Shown here one piece after another: positions 9,411 through 17,804 of a stretch of 64,000 nucleotides of DNA. The notes beneath the pieces were generated by a model. The model was not told the origin of the DNA. It saw nothing but the letters and a program-made list of their open reading frames with translations, and searched no databases. The position numbers were made by a program, and so were the translations under genes. This DNA is from Nocardioides alkalitolerans DSM 16699 (GTDB lineage: Bacteria > Actinomycetota > Actinomycetes > Propionibacteriales > Nocardioidaceae). The stretch's first letter is position 1, and each line of letters starts with the position of its first letter. The stretch lies in NCBI RefSeq assembly GCF_000426525.1, contig NZ_AUFN01000010.1, positions 868,001 to 932,000 of the forward strand, written 5' to 3'.

Positions 9411-10007
9411 GTGACCGTCTCACCCCTGCACCCCGGCCTGCCCTCGCGCGCCCTCCTCCGGGCCGAGCGGCTGCGGCTCCAGGGCGCCACCCTTCTGACG
9501 TTCGGGTTCCTCGGGCTGGCGCTGGTGCTGCTGCTCAGCGTCGACGGCTACCGGTGGACGGACGACGACCGTGTGGTCGACGACGGCGTGCCGCGGGTCT
9601 TCGAGCTCCCGGCCGGGGCGACCGTCTACCTGTGGGGCGACGAGTCCGTCCGGGCGCCCGACTGCGTCGTCCGCGACGCCGCCTCGGGCGACGACCTGGA
9701 CCTTCGCCCTGCGAGGACCGGCTTCGTGCGGCAGGGCGGGAGCGCCGGCGACTACCGTCCCGAGCTCGCGTTCACCACGCGGGACGGAGACGTCGAGATC
9801 ACCTGCGGCGCCATCGCCTGGTCCGGCGGAACGAATCCGGCCACCGCCCACGTCGAGGCCCGTCCCTGGCTGCCGGCGTGGATCGACAACCTCGGCCCGG
9901 CCTGGCGGGTGCTGCCGGTCCTCGGCCTGCTCGTGGCCGGGGCACTGCTGCTCGCGCTCGGCTGGGGCTCGACCGTGCGCCTGTCGCTCCGCGAGCGCCG
10001 GGGCTGA
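9411..10007 (+). CDS. hypothetical membrane protein with an extracytoplasmic domain
   Basis: I took GTG 9411 as the start (198 residues). A hydrophobic segment near residues 27-44 and another near 166-186 flank an apparent external domain of about 120 residues that contains two Cys (CVVRD, ITCGA). The C-terminus is short and basic (LRERRG). I recognise no family. It lies just ahead of two other small membrane proteins of the same orientation, 144 bp away. Confidence 0.65.
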   Translation: MTVSPLHPGLPSRALLRAERLRLQGATLLTFGFLGLALVLLLSVDGYRWTDDDRVVDDGVPRVFELPAGATVYLWGDESVRAPDCVVRDAASGDDLDLRPARTGFVRQGGSAGDYRPELAFTTRDGDVEITCGAIAWSGGTNPATAHVEARPWLPAWIDNLGPAWRVLPVLGLLVAGALLLALGWGSTVRLSLRERRG

Positions 10008-10151
10008 CGTCGTACGCGTGCAGACCCGACACCTCGGCGTCGCCGACGGGTGGGAGTTCATGATTCACGCCCCGTCGTCGGCCTGGCCCCTCTAGGTTGG
10101 GCCCGTTCGTGCTCGTGGTCGCTCGGTCCGGCCGTCGTCGGAGGGGGTGTC

Positions 10152-10808
10152 GTGGGTCGTCGACCGCCGCGCACCTTCGCCGACCTCCAGCAGGAGCTCG
10201 CGACCTTCGGCGTCGTCTCTCTCCGGATCGATCGGTCCTCGCTAAGACTGGCCCGGGCAGAGGCCAGCGCTCGGCGACTGCCCTGGGTGCTCTCGATCCT
10301 CGGCGTCCTGATCGCTGCCGTCATGGTCAGCCCGCTGCCCGACAGCGCTGCGGTCCTCGCAGCCCCGTTGGCCGGGGCCTTCCTCTGGCCCCAGGAGGCT
10401 CGGCACCCGCGCCGGGCTCGCACCACGCCGGTCGTCACGGTGACACGCGAGACCGTCGACGTCGGCACTGGAGACGACCGGGTGAGCGTCCCCTGGACCG
10501 CTGTCACCCGCGTCGTCATCGACCACGAGACGACGCCGGAGGTGTGTGCCGCGATCGTGCTCGACTCCCGCTGGGCACGCGCGGAGCGGACCGGGGCTCA
10601 TCAGGACGCGACGTGGGTGCTCGTCGGCCCCCAGGAGCCCGCGAGGCCGATCGCGTGGCTCGAGAAACGGCTCGGGCGGGCCATGGGACGCCCTCGCAAG
10701 CCCGAGGGAGCCATCCGTCTGCCCGAGCACCTCGACGTCGCGCCGGGCGACCTGGCGGCCTGGCTCGACGTACGACGCCGCGCGGCGACGAATCCGGACC
10801 TCCGATGA
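10152..10808 (+). CDS. YcxB-like membrane protein, first of a tandem pair
   Basis: GTG 10152 lies eight bases after GGAGG (10139-10143); longer starts upstream lack such a site. The 218-residue protein has an amphipathic N-terminal helix, a hydrophobic hairpin (about 45-90) and a cytosolic beta domain. TPVVTVTRETVDVGTG followed by VPWTAVTRV resembles the YcxB-like/bacterial-PH fold. It ends in LDVAPGDLAAWLDVRRRAA, almost repeated in the next gene. Function is unknown. Its stop overlaps the next start (ATGA). Confidence 0.72.
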   Translation: MGRRPPRTFADLQQELATFGVVSLRIDRSSLRLARAEASARRLPWVLSILGVLIAAVMVSPLPDSAAVLAAPLAGAFLWPQEARHPRRARTTPVVTVTRETVDVGTGDDRVSVPWTAVTRVVIDHETTPEVCAAIVLDSRWARAERTGAHQDATWVLVGPQEPARPIAWLEKRLGRAMGRPRKPEGAIRLPEHLDVAPGDLAAWLDVRRRAATNPDLR

Positions 10809-11353
10809 CGTCCGGCGAGGTCGCGGCCCGTCTCGACGCGACCCTGCAGAGGGAGGGCGTCGTCGAGGTGCGCACCGACCTCGACGCCGAGCGTCGGACG
10901 GCCCTCGCGGCCGGGGCACGGCGAGCCACTGGGCTGGCCCTGCTGGTCGTCGTGGTCGTCGCCGGAGTGGTCACCCTCGGCTACGTGCTCTCCTGGGACG
11001 ACCCGTGGGGTGGCCTGGCCGGGGCCGTGCTGGCGACTGGTCTCGTCCTCCTCCTCAAGATCGCCTTCGACACGTTCCTCGACGCCCCGCACATGCCGCT
11101 GGTCGTGACGGTCACCCATGACGGGGTGTCCATCGGCACCGACCCGCGAAATGCGGCGGCGACGTACCCCTGGTCGGCGATCACCTCGGTCGGTCTGGAT
11201 CGCTCGACCGGCACCGACCGGGTGGTGCTCGAGGTCGAGCCGGGCCGGGCGCCCGGGGGCGTCGTACACCTGCCGCGCCACCTCGAGGTCGAGGCCGAGG
11301 ACCTGGCGGCCTGGCTCGACGTACGACGCCGCCTCGCCACCGCCGCCGACTGA
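10805..11353 (+). CDS. YcxB-like membrane protein, second of a tandem pair
   Basis: The 182-residue protein starts at ATG 10805 inside the end of its neighbour. It has the same plan: N-terminal helix, two membrane segments (about 42-82), then PLVVTVTHDGVSIGTD and YPWSAITSVGLD, ending LEVEAEDLAAWLDVRRRLA. It is evidently a diverged duplicate of the 10152 gene. The last conserved stretch is nearly identical in DNA between the two. It is convergent with the ECF operon, 63 bp away. Confidence 0.72.
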   Translation: MTSGEVAARLDATLQREGVVEVRTDLDAERRTALAAGARRATGLALLVVVVVAGVVTLGYVLSWDDPWGGLAGAVLATGLVLLLKIAFDTFLDAPHMPLVVTVTHDGVSIGTDPRNAAATYPWSAITSVGLDRSTGTDRVVLEVEPGRAPGGVVHLPRHLEVEAEDLAAWLDVRRRLATAAD

Positions 11354-11416
11354 CCACTCCGCGCAGACGCGGCAGCTCGGCACCTCCCGCGCATGCAGAC
11401 GCGACGGCCCGCCGCC

Positions 11417-12241
11417 TCAGTCGTCGACGGGCACGCGCACCACGCGGGCGCGGCGGGCGGCGCGGCGCAACGAGGTGAGCACCGCGGGGCCGAGCAGGGC
11501 GATCGCGACGGCGTTGGTGAGGGCGCGGCCGGTGTCCCAGCTGCTCGTCGACGTGACCAGCGTGTAGACGCCGAAGCGGCGCAGGTTCTCCAGCAGCGGA
11601 TCGCCGGGCACGAACATGAGGCCGTCGCCGTCGACCCCGGGGATGCCGATGCCGAGCAGGTACGGCCAGCCCTGCAGGTTGAGGAACATCCCGTACGCGT
11701 AGGCGGCGAGCACGCCGTACGCGACCAGCATCACGATCTCGGCGCGTCCGGAGACGCGACGCGGCAGCAGCCCGGCGCCCATCCCGACCCAGGCGGCGAC
11801 GAGCATCTGGTACGGCATCCACGGCCCGACTCCCGCCGTCAGCAGGGCGGAGGCGAACAGCGAGAGGCAGCCCAGGGCGAAGCCGAAGCCGGCCCCGAAC
11901 ACCCGCCCGCCCAGGATGAGCAGGAAGAACACGAGCTCGATCCCGGCCACCCCGGCGCCCATCCCCCGCAGCACCGCGTTGATCGCGACGAGCACGCCGA
12001 GGATGGCCAGGGCCCGGGAGTCGAGGCCGCCCTCGCTCAGCTCGGCCAGCACCACCGCCAGCACGACCGGCATGAGCGCGAGGAAGACGAACGGCGGCTG
12101 CACGCGCGTGCCGGCCTCCACCTGCACCAGCAGCGGCCACACCAGCATCATCAGACCGGCGACCGACGCGACCGCCAGCACGAGGGCCGACCGTCGCCCG
12201 ACGGGTACGGCGACCGCGGCGCGGGTGCGCACCTCGCTCAC
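11417..12241 (-). CDS. ECF transporter S component, predicted cobalamin-specific
   Basis: GTG 12241 overlaps the stop of the ATPase gene. The 274-residue protein is hydrophobic, with about six to seven membrane segments from ALVLAVASVAGLMMLVWPLL to the final AVAIALLGPAVL, and a basic C-terminal tail. S components bind the vitamin in the membrane and dock onto EcfT-EcfA. I recognise the class from its size, topology and position as the last gene after EcfT and EcfA. The cobalamin assignment rests on the B12 riboswitch and the two secreted cobalamin-binder-like proteins in the same operon, not on a substrate motif. Confidence 0.8.
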   Translation of the reverse strand: MSEVRTRAAVAVPVGRRSALVLAVASVAGLMMLVWPLLVQVEAGTRVQPPFVFLALMPVVLAVVLAELSEGGLDSRALAILGVLVAINAVLRGMGAGVAGIELVFFLLILGGRVFGAGFGFALGCLSLFASALLTAGVGPWMPYQMLVAAWVGMGAGLLPRRVSGRAEIVMLVAYGVLAAYAYGMFLNLQGWPYLLGIGIPGVDGDGLMFVPGDPLLENLRRFGVYTLVTSTSSWDTGRALTNAVAIALLGPAVLTSLRRAARRARVVRVPVDD

Positions 12242-13878
12242 GACGCCTCCCCGGTGGCCGGTCGGTCGGGAGCGGCGGCAGCGGCCACGACTTCGTCGAC
12301 CCGCAGCCAGCCGCCGCCGACGATCTTGCTGACCTGGGGCGCGAAGGAGGGCGACTCGGCGAGCACGCGCCGTACCGGACCCGCGGAGAGCACCTCGCCC
12401 TCGGCCATCACCACGACACGGCCCGCGACCCGGGCGACGAACTCGACGTCGTGGGAGGCGACGAGCACCGCCCGCCCGCGGGCGGCGAGGTCGGCCAGGG
12501 TGACCGCGAGGGCCTCCTTGGCCGGGTAGTCGAGGCCGCGGGTCGGCTCGTCGAGCAGCACCACCGGCGGCTCGGCGACGAGCACGATCGCGAGCACGAG
12601 GGCCAGGCGCTGGCCCTCGGAGAGGTCGCGCGGGTGGAGCGTGCCGTCGACGTCGGGCACCATGCGCGCGAGCAGCGCGCGGCAGGTGCCCGGCTCCCGG
12701 ACGGATCCGGCGTCGGCGGCGGCGCACTCGTCGTCGACGGTCTCGAGGTAGAGCAGGTCGGCCGCGGACTGCGGCACGAGGCCGACCGCACGCACGCGCT
12801 CGTCGGCGGAGAGGCGGGCCGGGTCGACGCGGTCGCCGCGCGGCCCGGTGACGGCGACCGTGCCGGCGTACCGCCTGCGGCTGCCCTGCAGCGCCCAGAT
12901 GAGCGACGACTTGCCGGCGCCGTTGCGGCCCATCAGCGCGGTGACCGACCCGGCGGGCAGGTCGAGGTCGACCTCGCGGACGGCGACGTGCCGACCGTGC
13001 ACGACGGTGACCCGGGAGGCGCTGAGCCCGTGGTCCGGCTCGGCGGGCGGCTCGGGTACGTCGACCGGCGGGCGCAGCGCGGACAGCGTGGGCCGGGCGC
13101 GGCGCCGGGCCTCGCGCACGGTCAGCGGCAGGGGCTCCCAGCCGAGGGCGCGGCCGAGCTCGACGATCGGTGGGGCGACCGGGGAGGTGCGCAGGACGTC
13201 GGCGGGGTCGCCGACGTGGACGCCCCCGTCGCCGGTGAGCAGGCAGATGCGGTCGGCGAACGGCACGACCCGCTCGAGCCGGTGCTCGGCGAGCAGCACC
13301 GAGAGGCCGACGTCGTGCACGAGCCGGGTGAGGGTCGCGAGCACCTCCTCGGCCGCCGTCGGGTCGAGCGCGGAGGTGGGCTCGTCGAGCACGAGCAGGC
13401 GGGGGTGCACGGCGAGCACCGCACCGATGGCGACCCGCTGCTGCTGGCCGCCGGAGAGGGTGCGCAGGTCGCGGTCGCGCAGGTCGGCGATGCCGAGGAG
13501 GTCGAGCGTCTCCTCGACCCGGCGCCGCATCGTCGCGGGCGGCAGCCCGAGCTGCTCCATGCCGTAGGCGAGCTCGTCGGCGACCGTGTCGGTGACGAAG
13601 CCCGCCACCGGGTCCTGCCCGACGTACCCGACGAGGTGGGCGCGCTCCCGCGGGGGCAGCTCGATGACGCTGCGCCCGTCGACGAGCACGTCGCCGGTGA
13701 GGGTGCCGCCGGTGAAGCGCGGGACGAGCCCGGGCAGCACGCCCAGCAGCGTCGACTTGCCGACGCCCGTGCGGCCGGCGACGAGCACCAGCTCGCCCTC
13801 GTCGACGGCGAGGTCGACGCCGGACAGCACCGGCGGGCCGTCGTCGTAGGTGAGGGTGATCCCTCGCAGCTCGATCAC
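12238..13878 (-). CDS. ECF transporter ATPase with two fused cassettes (EcfA-EcfA')
   Basis: GTG 13878 overlaps the EcfT stop. The 546-residue chain holds two ABC ATPase domains. The first has Walker A GRTGVGKS (35-42), signature LSGGQQQRV and Walker B LLVLDEPTSALD. The second has Walker A GRNGAGKS (317-324), an altered signature LSEGQRL and Walker B VVLLDEPTRGLD. A linker of about 40 residues joins them. Most ECF systems use two separate ATPases; the fused form is common in actinobacteria. The variant second signature suggests the two nucleotide sites are not equivalent. Confidence 0.92.
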   Translation of the reverse strand: MIELRGITLTYDDGPPVLSGVDLAVDEGELVLVAGRTGVGKSTLLGVLPGLVPRFTGGTLTGDVLVDGRSVIELPPRERAHLVGYVGQDPVAGFVTDTVADELAYGMEQLGLPPATMRRRVEETLDLLGIADLRDRDLRTLSGGQQQRVAIGAVLAVHPRLLVLDEPTSALDPTAAEEVLATLTRLVHDVGLSVLLAEHRLERVVPFADRICLLTGDGGVHVGDPADVLRTSPVAPPIVELGRALGWEPLPLTVREARRRARPTLSALRPPVDVPEPPAEPDHGLSASRVTVVHGRHVAVREVDLDLPAGSVTALMGRNGAGKSSLIWALQGSRRRYAGTVAVTGPRGDRVDPARLSADERVRAVGLVPQSAADLLYLETVDDECAAADAGSVREPGTCRALLARMVPDVDGTLHPRDLSEGQRLALVLAIVLVAEPPVVLLDEPTRGLDYPAKEALAVTLADLAARGRAVLVASHDVEFVARVAGRVVVMAEGEVLSAGPVRRVLAESPSFAPQVSKIVGGGWLRVDEVVAAAAAPDRPATGEAS

Positions 13879-15011
13879 GCGTCCACCTTCTCGCGGGTGC
13901 TCGTCGAGGGCGGCGCCGGCGTCGCCGTCCGGACGAGCGGCGGGGCGGGCGCCACCAGCGCGACGAGCGGGAGCAGGGCGCCGAGGAGCGCCAGCACGCT
14001 CAGCGTCGGCACCTCGAGGGGGCTCGGGAGGGCCAGGAGCGGCTGGTCGCGCGCCACCCGCGTCAGCAGGCCGGCGGTCGCGATCCCGGAGGCGACCACG
14101 ACCCACTCGGGCCAGCGCCACGGGTCACGGCGGTAGCGCGTGCGGCCCACGCGACGCCCGGCGCTCAGCAGCCCGGCGACGGCGAGCGCGACCCCGACGA
14201 CGAGCATCGGCGCCGCCAGCCAGCGCGGCGCGGTCGTGTCGAGCACGCCGTACACCCCGGTCGCGATGCCGAGCAGGCCACCGAGCATGAGGGCACCCGT
14301 GAGCAGGCGCTGGCGGCGACCGAGACCGCCGGAGCGTCCGTAGCCGCGCACGTCCATGCCCGCGGCGAGGGCCAGGGAGCGGTCGAGGGCGTCCTCGAGC
14401 ACCGGCACGAGCACGCGCCGCAGCCGCTGGTGGCGACGACCGCGTCCCTGCGGCGACGGCCGCAGCCGCTGCGCCGCCCGCACCCGGCGGACGCTGTCGG
14501 CCAGCTGCGGCACGACGGTCACCGCCACGACGAGCGCCGTGCACACCTCGTAGAGCGCCGCCGGCAGGCAGGCCAGGAGGCGCTTCGGGTTGACCAGCGC
14601 GTTCGCCGCGCCGACGCAGATGATGATGGTCGCGAGCCGCATGCCGTCGTACAGGCCGCCCAGCAGCGCCTCCTGCGTCACCGGCCCCAGCAGCCGGATC
14701 CCGAGCACCCAGTCGGGCAGCGGGATCTCCGGCAGCTCGACCAGCACCGTCGTGCCGTAGGCGCCGCCCACCAGGAGCCGGAAGAACACCCGCACCACGA
14801 CGATGACCACGCCGAAGAGCAGGTAGAGCCGGAAGACGCGCGCCCAGGGCTGGTCCGTACGACGCGCGAGCACCACCACCGACGCCGTCGCGACGATCAG
14901 CAACAGCACCAGCGGGTTCGTCGTCGTCGACGCCGCCGTCGCCAGACCGACCGCCCAGCCCCACCACGCGAGGGGGTGGAGCTCGCGGCTCAGCCGGGAG
15001 ACGGACGCCAT
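13875..15011 (-). CDS. ecfT: ECF transporter transmembrane coupling protein EcfT
   Basis: The 378-residue protein starts at ATG 15011, ten bases after the DUF4430 gene. N-terminal membrane helices lead to a long cytoplasmic part that carries the two EcfT coupling motifs. These are the VRRVRAAQRLRPS helix and LDRSLALAAGMDVRGYGRSG, which bind the ATPase grooves. Further membrane helices follow (LTGALMLGGLLGIATGVYG and others), making it longer than a minimal EcfT of about 260 residues. It links the S subunit (11417) to the ATPase (12238). Confidence 0.9.
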   Translation of the reverse strand: MASVSRLSRELHPLAWWGWAVGLATAASTTTNPLVLLLIVATASVVVLARRTDQPWARVFRLYLLFGVVIVVVRVFFRLLVGGAYGTTVLVELPEIPLPDWVLGIRLLGPVTQEALLGGLYDGMRLATIIICVGAANALVNPKRLLACLPAALYEVCTALVVAVTVVPQLADSVRRVRAAQRLRPSPQGRGRRHQRLRRVLVPVLEDALDRSLALAAGMDVRGYGRSGGLGRRQRLLTGALMLGGLLGIATGVYGVLDTTAPRWLAAPMLVVGVALAVAGLLSAGRRVGRTRYRRDPWRWPEWVVVASGIATAGLLTRVARDQPLLALPSPLEVPTLSVLALLGALLPLVALVAPAPPLVRTATPAPPSTSTREKVDA

Positions 15012-15021
15012 CGGACCACCA

Positions 15022-16029
15022 TCAGAGCAGCGGGCCCGGGCCCGTCGAGCGTCGTCGGACGAGCACCACCGCGGCGCCCGCGCCACCCAGGCCGAGCAGC
15101 GCGACGAGCGCGACCCACCAGGGCAGACCCCCGGACGTCTCGGCGGGGTCGGCCTCGTCGGTCGCCGACGGCTCCGCGGCGTCGGGATCGACCGGCGTCG
15201 TCGCGACCTCCCCGGGCGCGGCCGAGGACGTGGTCGCGGCAGGATCGGTCGGCGCCGTGGTCGGCGGTGTGCTCGGCGGCGGGGTGGCCGTCGAGGTCGC
15301 GCCGGGCGAGGGTACGGCGGACGCCCCCGGGCTGCCGGGGGTCGAGGGCGACGGGGCGTTGCCGCCGGAGCTGCCGCCCCCGTTGCCCGAGCCGCTGCCT
15401 CCCCCGTTGCCCGAGCCGCTGCTGGAGCCGCCGGATCCGGAGCCGGAGCCAGCACCACCGGAACCGCCGCTACCGGACCCGTTGCCGCCCGAGCCGGCAC
15501 CCGAGCCACCGCCGGCACCGCCGCCGGGCTCGGCGCTGGCGCGCGGTGCGGCGGCGACCTGGGGCGGGGTGCGCGACCCACGGTTCTGCCAGGCCCAGGC
15601 GACGTACCCGCCGTCGGGCACGTCGAGGCTCCGGTAGCCGAGCCCGGAGTACTGCCACGTGCCCGACTCGCCGTCGGACCACCACAGGCTCCAGTAGCTG
15701 TTGGCCTGGGTGTCGGCGCCGCACTGCTTCCTGGCGGGTCGATCGTTGACGTAGCAGACGAAGCCGGGCGAGCTCGGGTTGTCGAACTGCGCCACACCCG
15801 CCGAGCGGAAGAGCGTGTCGGCGGTGCCACCCGAGCCGACGCACTCCTGGAGCACCCCGCCGCCCTCGGGCAGCCGGGTGCCGTCGACGACCACGGTCAC
15901 GCCGCCGGCCCCCTCGCACGCCGCCGCCGAGGCGGAGGTCGTGACCGTGGGCCCGCCGACGACCACGAGCGCCGGCGTCGCCGTCACCGCGAGGGCGGTG
16001 GCGGCGACGAGACGGACGAGGAGCCTCAC
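15022..16029 (-). CDS. secreted, membrane-anchored DUF4430 (transcobalamin beta-domain-like) protein
   Basis: GTG 16029 overlaps the barrel gene's stop (GTGA). The 335-residue product has a Sec signal (about 1-36) and a DUF4430-like domain (about 40-155). A Gly/Ser- then Pro/Thr-rich linker of about 140 residues and a C-terminal membrane helix (WWVALVALLGLGGAGAAVVL) with an RRR stop-transfer follow. Key residues are NSYWSLWWSDGESGTWQYSG and SLDVPDGGYVAWAW, which echo the cobalamin-contacting beta domain of intrinsic factor and transcobalamin. Cys38, 63, 92 and 103 could form two disulfides. It should display the beta domain outside the membrane. Confidence 0.82.
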   Translation of the reverse strand: MRLLVRLVAATALAVTATPALVVVGGPTVTTSASAAACEGAGGVTVVVDGTRLPEGGGVLQECVGSGGTADTLFRSAGVAQFDNPSSPGFVCYVNDRPARKQCGADTQANSYWSLWWSDGESGTWQYSGLGYRSLDVPDGGYVAWAWQNRGSRTPPQVAAAPRASAEPGGGAGGGSGAGSGGNGSGSGGSGGAGSGSGSGGSSSGSGNGGGSGSGNGGGSSGGNAPSPSTPGSPGASAVPSPGATSTATPPPSTPPTTAPTDPAATTSSAAPGEVATTPVDPDAAEPSATDEADPAETSGGLPWWVALVALLGLGGAGAAVVLVRRRSTGPGPLL

Positions 16030-17723
16030 CGGGTGACGACGAAGGACGAGCTGGCCGTGCGGTCGGCGTACTCGCCGACGACGCTCAGCCCGAACGTGCC
16101 CGGGTTGAGCGCGCCCACGAAGCGCAGCTGCGCGCGGCCCGATCCGTCGGCGACACCGGCCCGGCGCGCCTGGCCGCGGTAGGACACCGTGAAGCGCTCA
16201 CCCGGCGCGAGACCGGCGAGCGTCAGCTGCACCTCGGCGCCGACCCGCACCTGACGGGTGGTGGAGATCTGGAACCGGGCGGCGTCGAGGGCCCACACCT
16301 GGATGCGGAGGGCGGGCTGGCGGTAGTCGCCCGTGCTGAGGTAGAGGTTGCGCAGGCCGTTGCCGCGAGGCATCACCACACGGGCGCTCGTGCCCGTCGT
16401 CGAGGCCTGCGGGATGCCGCTGCCCGTGAAGCAGCCACGCTGGCCGGGAGCAAGGCCCGCGACCACCAGCGGGATGGCCGTGCCGGCCCGCACGCGGCCC
16501 GTCGGCGAGCGGAAACCGAGCGGACCGGACGCGGCCGGGGCGAACGCGAGCGCACCGGCCGACTGCACCGTCGCCAGCTTCCACTGGTAGTTGGCGTCGA
16601 GGCCGTCGATGTCGCGGGCCTGACCGCGCACGAGCGCGGCGTCGTCGTACGCGACCGCTCCCCGGTTGTTCGCCAGCGCCGTGATGCAGCCCGGCGCCTC
16701 GGCGACCTGGTGCAGCCGCAGCCACACCGCAGCCCGCTCGGCCTGGCCGCCGATGCGGAAGGGGTTGCCCTCGAGGGCGCGCGCCTTGCCGAGGGCCTCA
16801 CCGGCCAGGCCGGTGCTGTTGGCGTTGGGCCCGAGCTGGTCTCCGTCGTCGAACGCGCCGCTGGCCTTCTGCACGCGCACCAGCCAGCTGACGGCGTCCG
16901 CGACGACGGTCCGCAGCTCGGCGTCGCCGGAGGCGTCGGGCAGCAGGGCCAGCACGGCGCGGGCCGTCGCGTCGACGCTGCCGGTGTCGCCGGCGCCGTC
17001 GCAGGACTGGTCCGGGGCGTCGGCGGGCGAGAAGTAGAGGCGGAACGAGCCGTCGGCGCACTGCTGCTGGGCGAGGAAGCCGGCGGCACTGTCCGTGAGG
17101 TCGCTCTCGGTGGACCGGAGGGCCTCGACGGCGTAGCTCTGGCCGAACACGTTGGCGTAGTCGGCCCCGAACTCGTCGGACGGGTCGAAGTCGTCGCTCA
17201 CGCGGCCGGCGGTCGGCGCCGTCGTGCTGACCCGTCCCTCGAGCTGGGCGACCAGGTCGGTGCCGCCGAAGGCACGGGCGTCCTGCCCGGCCAGGTCCAC
17301 GAAGGCCGCCAGCTTCGCCGTCGACCCGGCGCTCACGTAGCCGCCGGGAGCGGTGGACTCGGCGGTGTTCGGGGCGAGCGCGTCGAGGATCTCGGCGATC
17401 GTCTCGTTCCCGAAGCCCGACTCGACCAGGACGCGCCCGACGTCGGCGGTCATGCCGTAGTCCTCGAAGTAGAACTCCTGGCCACCGGAGACGTAGCCGT
17501 TGGTCATGATGCCGTCGCTCATCTGATCGAGCAGCCACCCGGCCGCGTACGTGCGCGGCAGCCCGTCGTACGCCGCCGGGGCAGCGGAGACGGCGGGTGC
17601 GGCGGGTGCGGCGGCGACGGGCGACGCGAGCGGTACGGCGGCGGCCACGGCGACAGCGGTGCTGACGCCGGCGACGGCCCAGGCGCGGCGGCGCAGGGCG
17701 CTCCGCGGGGAGACGAGGGACAT
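16026..17723 (-). CDS. secreted alpha/alpha-barrel protein (prenyltransferase-repeat class), predicted cobalamin-capture subunit
   Basis: ATG 17723 follows GGAAGG; the product has 565 residues. A signal peptide (about 1-45, ending near VAAAPAAPA) leads into a helical barrel (about 50-380) with repeats such as DTGSVDATARAVLALL and NANSTGLAGEALG. These are the Gly-rich turns of squalene-cyclase/prenyltransferase-like alpha/alpha toroids. No DXDD or QW-type cyclase catalytic motif is evident. The last 165 residues look like two Ig-like beta domains (VRAGTAIPLVVAGLAPGQRG; VRVGAEVQLTLAGLAPGERF). Intrinsic factor and transcobalamin use the same toroid to hold B12. The gene is first after the riboswitch. 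Confidence 0.78.
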   Translation of the reverse strand: MSLVSPRSALRRRAWAVAGVSTAVAVAAAVPLASPVAAAPAAPAVSAAPAAYDGLPRTYAAGWLLDQMSDGIMTNGYVSGGQEFYFEDYGMTADVGRVLVESGFGNETIAEILDALAPNTAESTAPGGYVSAGSTAKLAAFVDLAGQDARAFGGTDLVAQLEGRVSTTAPTAGRVSDDFDPSDEFGADYANVFGQSYAVEALRSTESDLTDSAAGFLAQQQCADGSFRLYFSPADAPDQSCDGAGDTGSVDATARAVLALLPDASGDAELRTVVADAVSWLVRVQKASGAFDDGDQLGPNANSTGLAGEALGKARALEGNPFRIGGQAERAAVWLRLHQVAEAPGCITALANNRGAVAYDDAALVRGQARDIDGLDANYQWKLATVQSAGALAFAPAASGPLGFRSPTGRVRAGTAIPLVVAGLAPGQRGCFTGSGIPQASTTGTSARVVMPRGNGLRNLYLSTGDYRQPALRIQVWALDAARFQISTTRQVRVGAEVQLTLAGLAPGERFTVSYRGQARRAGVADGSGRAQLRFVGALNPGTFGLSVVGEYADRTASSSFVVTR

Positions 17724-17804
17724 GGGGTTCCTTCCCGCTGCGGCAGCGGCGGACCCGGGTGAGCGAGCCACCGCTGCGTTCCTCGACAGCGATCGTTCAG
17801 GACG

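Noticed and set aside
16026..17723. Terpene/squalene cyclase
   Set aside because: The toroid repeats are there, but no catalytic cyclase motif is evident, the protein has a signal peptide, and the operon is a B12-regulated transporter.
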